The notes under the pieces are model-generated. The model was not told where the DNA came from, made no database searches, and saw only the letters and a list, made by a program, of their open reading frames with translations. 64,000 nt of DNA, taken from NCBI RefSeq assembly GCF_002726155.1, contig NZ_PBSH01000004.1:62001-126000 (forward strand). Direction: 5' to 3'. The first letter of the stretch is position 1, and every line of letters begins with the position of its first letter. The translations under genes were made by a program, and so were the position numbers. This DNA is from Alcanivorax sp. GTDB lineage: Bacteria > Pseudomonadota > Gammaproteobacteria > Pseudomonadales > Alcanivoracaceae. Shown piece by piece: positions 9,175 to 16,212 of the stretch.

Positions 9175-10353
9175 TCAGATGCTGTCCCCGGGAATGCGAA
9201 CATTGCCTTCCATCAAAACACGGGCGCTACGGCTCATGCTGGCTTTGGTGGCCGTCCACTGTCCATCGACCTGTTTGGCGCCCGCGCCAACCCGCAGCGT
9301 ACCCGACGGGTGACCGAAGGTAACGCTGTCGCGCTCGCCACCGCCGGCCGCCAGATTGACCAGGGTGCCCGGCACTGCCGAGGCACTGGCGATGGCAACG
9401 GCAGCGGTGCCCATCATGGCGTGGTGCAGCTTGCCCATGGACAGCGCTCGCACCAACAGGTCCACATCCTCTTCACCAATTTGCTTGCCACTGGAGGCGG
9501 CGTAGCTCTTGGGCTTGGAGACGAAGGCAATCTTCGGGGTGTGCTGTCGCGCTTCCGCTTCTTCGATGTTGTCGATCAATCCCATGTGCTTGGCACCGTA
9601 GGCACGGATCGTTTCAAACCTCTGAAGCGCTTCCTCGTTTTCGTTGATGTCACCCTGCAGCTCGGTACCGGTGTAACCGATATCTTCTGCGTTGACGAAA
9701 ACGGTAGGAATACCGGCATTGATCATGGTGGCCGGGAAAGAGCCGACGCCCGGGACTTCAAGCTCATCAACTACATTACCGGTGGGGAACATGGCGCCCT
9801 CCCCGTCTGCCGGGTCCATAAAGTCCACTTTTACCTCGGCGGCCGGAAAGGTTACGCCGTCCAGTTCAAAATCACCGGTTTCCTGGACTTCACTGTTGGT
9901 GATGGGAACATGGGCAATGATGGTTTTCTGGATATTGACCTGCCAGATGCGCACAACGGCAATGCCGTTATCGGGGATACGGTCAGCAGACACCAGGCCG
10001 TTATTGATGGCAAAGGCCCCGACGGCGGCGGTCAGGTTGCCACAGTTGCCGCTCCAGTCTACGAAAGGCTTATCGATGGAAACCTGCCCAAACAGATAAT
10101 CCACATCGTGATCGGCCTTTTCGCTTTTTGCCAGGATCACTGACTTGCTGGTGCTGGACGTGGCGCCCCCCATGCCATCAGTGTGCTTGCCATAAGGATC
10201 AGGGCTACCAATCACCCGGAGCAAAATCTTGTCGCGGGCTTCGCCGGGAACCTGTGCCGCTTCAGGCAGATCCGTCAGGCTGAAGAAAACGCCTTTGCTG
10301 GTCCCGCCGCGCATGTAGGTGGCGGGAATTTTAATTTGTGGTGCGTGAGCCAT
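9175..10353 (-). CDS. prpF: 2-methylaconitate isomerase PrpF
   Basis: PrpF family (diaminopimelate epimerase-like fold), 392 residues. With AcnD it converts 2-methylcitrate to the 2-methylaconitate isomer used for hydration to 2-methylisocitrate; PrpF isomerises the trans form made by AcnD. N-terminus KIPATYMRGGTSKGVFF is diagnostic, with GGATSSTSK and DWSGNCGNLTAAVG downstream. ATG 10353 has AAGGAG 8 nt upstream. A strong terminator-like hairpin (10367-10398) lies immediately before that ribosome-binding site, separating prpF from acnD, so its expression may be lower than that of the upstream genes. Confidence 0.95.
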   Translation of the reverse strand: MAHAPQIKIPATYMRGGTSKGVFFSLTDLPEAAQVPGEARDKILLRVIGSPDPYGKHTDGMGGATSSTSKSVILAKSEKADHDVDYLFGQVSIDKPFVDWSGNCGNLTAAVGAFAINNGLVSADRIPDNGIAVVRIWQVNIQKTIIAHVPITNSEVQETGDFELDGVTFPAAEVKVDFMDPADGEGAMFPTGNVVDELEVPGVGSFPATMINAGIPTVFVNAEDIGYTGTELQGDINENEEALQRFETIRAYGAKHMGLIDNIEEAEARQHTPKIAFVSKPKSYAASSGKQIGEEDVDLLVRALSMGKLHHAMMGTAAVAIASASAVPGTLVNLAAGGGERDSVTFGHPSGTLRVGAGAKQVDGQWTATKASMSRSARVLMEGNVRIPGDSI

Positions 10354-10366
10354 GGTATTGCTCCTT

Positions 10367-10398
10367 AAAAAACCCCGGCGGGATCGCCCGGCGGGGTT
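10367..10398 (-). terminator. Intrinsic terminator inside the prp operon (acnD/prpF gap)
   Basis: On the minus strand AACCCCG...CGGGGTT encloses an inner CGGG-CGAT-CCCG stem and is followed by six T residues (10372-10367). It sits after acnD and directly upstream of the prpF ribosome-binding site. It could act as a partial terminator. Confidence 0.7.
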
Positions 10399-10438
10399 GG
10401 ATGTTCGCGTGCTAGCACACTCCTACAGAAAGTCTGGC

Positions 10439-10507
10439 TGTGGGAGCTCTCTGTGTCCTTTGGGTATGCCTGCAAGCGAAAAGATCGCCTACAGGCAGGT
10501 TTCCACA
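10439..10507. repeat. REP-like palindrome with inserted second repeat core (acnD/prpF gap)
   Basis: Begins TGTGGGAG, has inverted arms TGCCTGCAAGCGA (10467-10479) and TCGCCTACAGGCA (10485-10497), and ends TTTCCACA. It resembles the palindrome at 13167-13218. An extra ~20 nt (10447-10466, CTCTCTGTGTCCTTTGGGTA) between the two blocks matches the core of the 9056/37003 repeat family. Confidence 0.6.
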
Positions 10508-10519
10508 GGGACTTCGGCC

Positions 10520-13111
10520 TTAACCCGCTTCCGCCATGAACTCGTTGGCGAATTTTTGCAGGATGCCGCCAGCGGAATACACGGACACTTCTTCCGCCGT
10601 ATCCAGGCGACACAGCACCGGGATGCGCTCTACGTCACCGTTGGCACGGTGCATTATCAGTGTCAGCTCAGCTCGCGGCGCTGGAGTGCCTTCCACATCA
10701 AACGTTTCCGTACCGTCGATGTTCAAGGTGTTGCGCGTTGTCCCTTCCTCGAACTGCAAAGGCATCACGCCCATGCCGATCAGGTTGGTGCGGTGGATCC
10801 GTTCGAAACCTTCAGCCACGATGGTTTCCACCCCGGCCAAAGCCACGCCTTTCGCCGCCCAGTCACGGGACGAGCCCTGACCATAATCCGCGCCGGCGAT
10901 GATGATCAGCGGCTGCTTGCGCTCCATGTAGGTTTCGATAGCTTCCCACATGCGCTTCACTTCACCTTCCGGCTCGACCCGGGCCAGAGACCCCTGAATC
11001 ACATTGCCATCTTCATCCTTGACCATTTCGTTGAACAGTTTCGGGTTGGCCAGAGTGGCGCGCTGTGCCGTCAGGTGATCGCCACGGTGGGTGGCGTAGG
11101 AATTGAAGTCCGCTTCCGGCAGCCCCATTTTATCAAGGTAAGCGCCGGCGGCACTGTCTAGCAGGATCGCGTTGGACGGTGACAGGTGATCCGTGGTGAT
11201 GTTGTCCGGCAGTACCGCCAGTGGGCGCATGCCTTTCAGTGCACGGGCTTCTGCCATAGTGCCTTCCCAATAAGGGGGCCGACGAATATAAGTAGACTGT
11301 GGACGCCAATCGTACAACGGGCTCGCTGCACGCACGCCATCGCCCTTCTTCTCGAACATGGGAATGTAGGTCTTGCGGAACTGTTCCGGCTTCACCGCCG
11401 ACTTCACGATCGCGTCGATCTCTTCATCAGACGGCCAGATATCCTTGAGCATGATCGGGTTGCCGTCCTGATCGTGACCCAACACATCCTTTTCGATGTC
11501 GAAGCGAATGGTGCCAGCGATAGCGTAAGCCACCACCAATGGCGGCGATGCCAGGAACGCCTGTTTGGCGTAAGGGTGAATACGGCCGTCGAAGTTACGG
11601 TTGCCAGACAACACCGCAGTGGAATACAGATCCCGTTCGATCACTTCTTTCTGGATTTCAGGATCCAGTGCACCAGACATACCATTACAAGTGGTACAGG
11701 CAAAGGCCACCACATCAAAGCCTTGCTGTTGCAGTTCTGGCAGCAACCCGGATTCTTCCAGGTACATTTTTACCGTCTTGGAACCGGGAGCCAGAGAGCT
11801 TTTCACCCAAGGCTTGCGCACCAGACCCAGCTTGTTCGCATTACGGGCCAATAAACCCGCCCCAATGATGTTGCGCGGGTTCGAGGTGTTGGTACAGCTG
11901 GTGATAGCAGCGATGATGACTGCCCCATCCGGCATCAGGCCCTCTTCCTGCTTCCATTCCTTGGCAATGCCACGGCTGCCCAGCTCGGAGACCGGCAGCA
12001 AAGAGTGAGGATTGGAAGGACCGGCCAGGTTACGACCAACGGATGACAGATCGAACGACAGCACGCGTTCGTATTCCACTTCTCTCAAACTGTCAGCCCA
12101 CAGGCCGGTTTCCCTGGCAAATTTTTCCACCAGTGCAACCTGATCATCTTCACGGCCAGTAAGGCGCAGGTACTCAATGGTCTGATCATCGATAAAGAAC
12201 ATGCCAGCGGTAGCACCGTATTCCGGTGTCATGTTGGCAATAGTGGCGCGATCACCTACGGACAGGCTGTCGGCACCTTCGCCGAAGAATTCCAGGTAGG
12301 CACCAACAACACGTTCTTTACGCAGGAACTCGGTCAATGCCAGCACCAGGTCGGTACCGGTGATGCCCGGATGCAGCTTGCCGGTCATCTCAACACCAAC
12401 GATATCCGGCAGACGCATCATGGACGGGTTACCGAGCATGACGTTTTCAGCTTCCAGACCACCCACGCCTACAGAGATGACGCCAAGCGCATCCACCATG
12501 GGGGTGTGGCTGTCAGTGCCCACACAGGTATCCGGGAAGGCCACACCATCGCGCACCTGTACCACAGGAGACATCTTTTCCAGGTTGATCTGGTGCATGA
12601 TGCCGTTACCCGGCGGGATCACGTCCACGTTATCGAACGCTGTCTTGGTCCAGTTGATAAAGTGAAAACGGTCTTCGTTACGGCGCTCTTCCACCGCGCG
12701 GTTCTTCTCGAACGCGCCCTCTTCAAAGCCGGGATGCTCTACCGCGAGGGAGTGATCCACAATCAGCTGCGTTGGCACGACCGGATTGACCTGCGAAGGA
12801 TCACCGCCTTTTTCAGCAATGGCATCACGCAGGCCTGCCAAATCCACCAACGCGGTCTGGCCAAGAATGTCATGGCAAACCACTCGGGCCGGATACCAGG
12901 GGAAATCCAGGTCGCGTTTGCGTTCGATCAGCTGCTTGAGCGCATCGGTCAAATCCTGTGGCGCACAGCGGCGTACCAGCTGTTCTGCCAGAATTCGGGA
13001 AGTGTATGGAAGTTTTGCATAGGCCCCAGGCTGGATCGAATCGACCGCCGCACGGGTGTCGAAATAGTCCAGCTCGGTGCCGGGAAGGGTTTTGCGGTAT
13101 TCGGTGTTCAT
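10520..13111 (-). CDS. acnD: Fe/S-dependent 2-methylisocitrate dehydratase AcnD
   Basis: Aconitase superfamily, 863 residues, full length. It dehydrates 2-methylcitrate and, with PrpF, supplies 2-methylaconitate in the methylcitrate cycle. The cluster-ligating cysteines are visible in ITSCTNTSNPRN and in CTTCNGMSG further on; substrate-binding DYGQGSSRDWAAKG lies in the C-terminal swivel domain. The N-terminus (LPGTELDYFDTRAAV) and the PrpF partner distinguish it from AcnA. It lies between prpC and prpF, and both flanking gaps carry palindromic repeats. ATG start at 13111. Confidence 0.95.
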   Translation of the reverse strand: MNTEYRKTLPGTELDYFDTRAAVDSIQPGAYAKLPYTSRILAEQLVRRCAPQDLTDALKQLIERKRDLDFPWYPARVVCHDILGQTALVDLAGLRDAIAEKGGDPSQVNPVVPTQLIVDHSLAVEHPGFEEGAFEKNRAVEERRNEDRFHFINWTKTAFDNVDVIPPGNGIMHQINLEKMSPVVQVRDGVAFPDTCVGTDSHTPMVDALGVISVGVGGLEAENVMLGNPSMMRLPDIVGVEMTGKLHPGITGTDLVLALTEFLRKERVVGAYLEFFGEGADSLSVGDRATIANMTPEYGATAGMFFIDDQTIEYLRLTGREDDQVALVEKFARETGLWADSLREVEYERVLSFDLSSVGRNLAGPSNPHSLLPVSELGSRGIAKEWKQEEGLMPDGAVIIAAITSCTNTSNPRNIIGAGLLARNANKLGLVRKPWVKSSLAPGSKTVKMYLEESGLLPELQQQGFDVVAFACTTCNGMSGALDPEIQKEVIERDLYSTAVLSGNRNFDGRIHPYAKQAFLASPPLVVAYAIAGTIRFDIEKDVLGHDQDGNPIMLKDIWPSDEEIDAIVKSAVKPEQFRKTYIPMFEKKGDGVRAASPLYDWRPQSTYIRRPPYWEGTMAEARALKGMRPLAVLPDNITTDHLSPSNAILLDSAAGAYLDKMGLPEADFNSYATHRGDHLTAQRATLANPKLFNEMVKDEDGNVIQGSLARVEPEGEVKRMWEAIETYMERKQPLIIIAGADYGQGSSRDWAAKGVALAGVETIVAEGFERIHRTNLIGMGVMPLQFEEGTTRNTLNIDGTETFDVEGTPAPRAELTLIMHRANGDVERIPVLCRLDTAEEVSVYSAGGILQKFANEFMAEAG

Positions 13112-13166
13112 AGCCTGGGACTCTTTTTGACTGTGCTTTCAGAATGGGCTTGGGATTAGATGAAAC

Positions 13167-13218
13167 TGTGGGAGTCTGCCTGCAAACGAAATCTTTCGTC
13201 TGCAGGCAGACTGCCACA
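13167..13218. repeat. Near-perfect long palindrome (REP-like) between prpC and acnD
   Basis: Arms of 25 bp (13167-13191 and 13194-13218) pair with two mismatches around a 2-nt centre. The arm begins TGTGGGAGTCTGCCTGCA. The transcript would form a very stable hairpin without a U tract, more like mRNA-stability REP elements than a terminator. Confidence 0.8.
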
Positions 13219-13226
13219 AAAGGCTA

Positions 13227-14372
13227 TCAACCTCGCTCTGCGATCGGGGTAACGGCACGCAGTTCTTCACCGGTGTAATCCGCGCTTGGGCGAATAATGC
13301 GGTTGTCTGCACGCTGCTCCATTACGTGGCCAGCCCAGCCGGTCAAGCGGCTCATCACAAAGATCGGTGTGAACAGCTTGGTCGGGATGCCCATAAAGAA
13401 GTAAGCGGAAGCATGGAAGAAATCGGCGTTACAGAACAGTTTCTTCTCGCGCCACATGACTTCTTCACAACGCACAGAAACCGGATACAGCACGGTATCG
13501 CCCACATCCTTGCCCAGCTTTTCCGCCCACTGCTTGATGATGGCGTTACGCGGATCGGACTCGGTGTAGATCGCGTGACCGAAGCCCATGATCTTCTCCT
13601 TCCGTTCCAGCATGCCCATCATTTCTTTTTCGGCATGATCCGCATCGGTGAACTTCTCGATCATGTCCATGGCCGCTTCGTTGGCGCCACCGTGCAGCGG
13701 GCCGCGCAAAGTACCAATGGCACCTGTGATGCAGCTGTGGATATCAGACAGTGTGGAAGCGCAAACACGGGCAGTGAACGTAGAGGCATTGAACTCATGC
13801 TCTGCGTACAGAATCAGCGAAACGTTCATCACACGCTCATGCAGCTCGTTGGGCTTCTCGCCACGCAGCATGTGCAGGAAGTGCGCACCGATAGAGGCAT
13901 CGCCAGTGTTTTCGTCAATACGCACACCATCGTGGCTGAAGCGATACCAGTAACAGATGATGGACGGGAAACAGGCCAGCATGCGATCGACACAAGCTTC
14001 CTGGGTCGGGAAGACACCCATCGTGCTAGTGTCTTCCTGTTCCAGATTGCCCAGCATGGAACAACCCGTCCGGATCACGTCCATGGGGTGAGCCTCTTTC
14101 GGGATCTGCTCCAGGACGGTTTTCAGCTCCGCCGGCAGGCTGCGCAGACCTTGCAGCTTGGTCTTGTAGGCATCCAGTTCGGCCTGGGTCGGCAGCGCGC
14201 CCTTGAGGATCAGGTGTGCGACTTCTTCAAATTCGCAATTTTCCGCCAAATCCTTAACGTCGTAACCGCGGTAGGTCAGGCCAGAGCCAGAAACACCTAC
14301 AGTGGAAAGTGCGGTTTTACCGGCTACCTGGCCACGCAGGCCCGCGCCGCCGAGTTTTTTTGCTTCTGCCAT
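13227..14372 (-). CDS. prpC: 2-methylcitrate synthase PrpC
   Basis: Citrate synthase family, 381 residues. It condenses propionyl-CoA with oxaloacetate to 2-methylcitrate, the committed step of propionate use. Visible family signatures include the histidine-containing GPLHGGANEAAMDMI and GFGHAIYTESDPRN, and a short N-terminus (LGGAGLRGQVAGKTALSTVG) typical of PrpC rather than hexameric GltA. ATG 14372 follows an AAAGGAG-like site. It lies second in the operon after prpB, separated from it by a 140-bp gap that contains a REP pair. Confidence 0.95.
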   Translation of the reverse strand: MAEAKKLGGAGLRGQVAGKTALSTVGVSGSGLTYRGYDVKDLAENCEFEEVAHLILKGALPTQAELDAYKTKLQGLRSLPAELKTVLEQIPKEAHPMDVIRTGCSMLGNLEQEDTSTMGVFPTQEACVDRMLACFPSIICYWYRFSHDGVRIDENTGDASIGAHFLHMLRGEKPNELHERVMNVSLILYAEHEFNASTFTARVCASTLSDIHSCITGAIGTLRGPLHGGANEAAMDMIEKFTDADHAEKEMMGMLERKEKIMGFGHAIYTESDPRNAIIKQWAEKLGKDVGDTVLYPVSVRCEEVMWREKKLFCNADFFHASAYFFMGIPTKLFTPIFVMSRLTGWAGHVMEQRADNRIIRPSADYTGEELRAVTPIAERG

Positions 14373-14423
14373 GATCTATCTCCTTTTGAATCTTTTGTTC
14401 AACCGCCGTGGCGGAATCTTTTC

Positions 14424-14498
14424 TGTAGGAGCGGCGCTTGGGCCGCGAAGGGCTGGCAACGTTGGTCGCTGGTTCGCGGCTCAAGCGCCGCTCCTACA
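14424..14498. repeat. REP pair (inverted) between prpB and prpC
   Basis: Two 26-bp arms (14424-14449, 14473-14498) in inverted orientation with one mismatch and a 23-nt spacer. The arm begins TGTAGGAGCGGCGCTTG and ends GCCGCGAA, the style of REP sequences well known in Pseudomonas. Only this pair of the family was seen in the window. Confidence 0.85.
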
Positions 14499-14512
14499 AT
14501 GATCGTGTTCGC

Positions 14513-15403
14513 TTAGCCCTTGCCCTTGGCGAAGAGTGCGTCCAGTTTCTGCTCGTAGTCGTGGTAGTTCAGGAAATCATACAGCTCCATACGTGTCTGC
14601 ATGATGTCTACCACGTCTTTCTGGTGGCCCTGCTCACGAATGCTCTGATAAACCTGCAAAGCGGCCTTGTTCATGGCCCGGAAGGCGCTCAGCGGGTACA
14701 GCACCATATCGGCGCCCGCTTCGGCCAGCTCTTCGCGGCTGAACAGCGGCGTCGCGCCAAATTCGGTTATGTTTGCCAGCAACGGCGCATCGCCCAGGCC
14801 TTTCTTGAAGGCTTTATAATCTTCCAGGGTATGTACCGCTTCTGCGAAAATGCCGTCAGCGCCCGCGTCGATACACGCGCGTGCACGCTCAATCGCTGCC
14901 TCCAGACCGTCTTTCTGGAATGCATCAGTACGGGCAATGATGAAGAAATCATCGTCCGTCTTGCCATCAACAGCAGCTTTCACCCGGTCGACCATTTCAT
15001 CCTGGGAAACGATTTCCTTGTTCGGACGGTGACCGCAACGCTTCTGGGCCACCTGGTCTTCCAGATGCACCGCGCCAGCGCCAGCCTTGATCATTTCTTT
15101 CACTGTGCGGGAAATGTTGAACGCCCCACCCCAGCCAGTATCAATATCAACCAACAGCGGCGTTTCCACAGCACTGGAGATACGGCGCACGTCTTCCAGC
15201 ACATCATTCATGCTGGTCATGCCCAGGTCCGGCATACCGTAACTGGCATTGGCCACACCGCCACCGGACAGGTAGATGGCACGATAGCCAACCTGTTCCG
15301 CCATCATTGCCGCATAGGCGTTGATGGTTCCCATGATTTGCAGGGGCTTTTCTTCCGCGAGCGCTTTACGGAAGCGGCCGCCGGCGGTCAGGTTTGCTGA
15401 CAT
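14513..15403 (-). CDS. prpB: 2-methylisocitrate lyase PrpB
   Basis: Isocitrate lyase/PEP mutase superfamily, 296 residues. It cleaves 2-methylisocitrate to pyruvate and succinate, the last step of the cycle. The [16 protein letters not shown] metal-site segment and the catalytic loop [11 protein letters not shown] (about residues 123-133) are present, as is the [15 protein letters not shown]-terminal part. ATG 15403 lies 9 bp after the regulator's stop, so the two are cotranscribed. Confidence 0.96.
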   Translation of the reverse strand: MSANLTAGGRFRKALAEEKPLQIMGTINAYAAMMAEQVGYRAIYLSGGGVANASYGMPDLGMTSMNDVLEDVRRISSAVETPLLVDIDTGWGGAFNISRTVKEMIKAGAGAVHLEDQVAQKRCGHRPNKEIVSQDEMVDRVKAAVDGKTDDDFFIIARTDAFQKDGLEAAIERARACIDAGADGIFAEAVHTLEDYKAFKKGLGDAPLLANITEFGATPLFSREELAEAGADMVLYPLSAFRAMNKAALQVYQSIREQGHQKDVVDIMQTRMELYDFLNYHDYEQKLDALFAKGKG

Positions 15404-15412
15404 GGCGTTCTC

Positions 15413-16111
15413 CTAGTTATCCGATTTCAGGTTTTCCGCCTTGTGAGCGGCATATTGGGTTTCGATGTTCTTGCGGGCACTACTGATATGGCGGCGCATC
15501 AACAGCTCCGCCATCTCACCATCGCGGGCTTCAATGGCTTCCACGATACGGCGATGTTCGTTAAGGGCTTTTTGCGGGCGATTGGCCACCGAGCTGAACT
15601 GATAACGGTACATGCGCACCAGATGGTAAAGCTCACCAATCAGCATCTGGCTGAGGGTCCCGTTATGGCTGCCCTGGATAATGCGGTAGTGAAAATCCAG
15701 GTCACCCTCGCGCTGGAAATAGGCGGTGTCCTGTTGCAAATCCTGCTGTTGCTCATGCTGGGCCAGCACGTCATAGAGGCCGCTGACTTCCTCCGCTGAC
15801 ATTTGCTCAGCGGCCAATCGCGCCGCCATGCCTTCGAGCGCTTCGCGTACATGGTAGATTTCGATCAGATCATCAAAACTCAGCGAAGCAACACGGGTAC
15901 CCACATGGACAACACGCTCAAGCAGCTTGCGGGACTCAAGACGTCGAATGGCCTCGCGGAGTGGGCCACGGCTGACACCGTAACGACCGGCCAGCTCGGT
16001 TTCGCTGACTTTGGAACCGGGCGGAATCTCGCCACGCACAATATCGTCCTGCAGGCGGGCAAAAACCCGGTCCGCCAGGGTACGTGCAGATTCTGGTGCA
16101 GTAACAGACAT
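15413..16111 (-). CDS. GntR-family (FCD) regulator of the prp operon
   Basis: 232-residue FadR-subfamily regulator. The winged-helix domain (about residues 10-75) contains VSETELAGRYGVSRGPLREAIRRLE; the all-helical FCD ligand domain follows (IYHVREALEGMAARLAAEQ). It is the first gene of the operon and abuts prpB, as in Pseudomonas. Two identical ATTGTTGACAAT sites flank its promoter, so autoregulation and control of the whole operon are expected, with a methylcitrate-cycle intermediate as the likely ligand (inference). No good ribosome-binding site precedes ATG 16111; the leader ends in a hairpin plus TTTT right at the start codon. Confidence 0.92.
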   Translation of the reverse strand: MSVTAPESARTLADRVFARLQDDIVRGEIPPGSKVSETELAGRYGVSRGPLREAIRRLESRKLLERVVHVGTRVASLSFDDLIEIYHVREALEGMAARLAAEQMSAEEVSGLYDVLAQHEQQQDLQQDTAYFQREGDLDFHYRIIQGSHNGTLSQMLIGELYHLVRMYRYQFSSVANRPQKALNEHRRIVEAIEARDGEMAELLMRRHISSARKNIETQYAAHKAENLKSDN

Positions 16112-16150
16112 AAAACAGCCCGATTGTTGACAATTTCAACGACCGGGCTG
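16112..16150 (-). promoter_or_regulatory. Terminator-like leader hairpin abutting the regulator start codon
   Basis: On the minus strand CAGCCCG (16150-16144) pairs with CGGGCTG (16122-16116), enclosing a GTTGA/TCAAC inner stem, and is followed by TTTT and the ATG at 16111. It overlaps the proximal operator. It could attenuate transcription or mask translation initiation. Confidence 0.5.
16123..16134. promoter_or_regulatory. Proximal operator for the prp GntR regulator
   Basis: ATTGTTGACAAT, an ATTGT/ACAAT inverted repeat of the type bound by FCD-GntR proteins. It lies about 10-20 nt downstream of the predicted transcription start. Confidence 0.7.
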
Positions 16151-16151
16151 G

Positions 16152-16180
16152 ACTTTACGCCCTCACGATAGGGACTTCAA
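16152..16180 (-). promoter_or_regulatory. Sigma-70-like promoter of the prp operon
   Basis: On the minus strand TTGAAG (16180-16175) and TAAAGT (16157-16152) are separated by 17 bp. It sits between the two identical operators, which supports the assignment. Confidence 0.55.
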
Positions 16181-16185
16181 GGGCA

Positions 16186-16197
16186 ATTGTTGACAAT
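16186..16197. promoter_or_regulatory. Distal operator for the prp GntR regulator
   Basis: Second exact copy of ATTGTTGACAAT, 63 bp from the first and just upstream of the -35 box. It lies 16 bases after the last codon of the upstream fil-like gene. Confidence 0.7.
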
Positions 16198-16212
16198 GAC
16201 TGACTTAAACCA

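Noticed and set aside
9310..10143. 277-codon plus-strand frame over prpF
   Set aside because: prpF is recognised on the minus strand; no ribosome-binding site for the plus frame.
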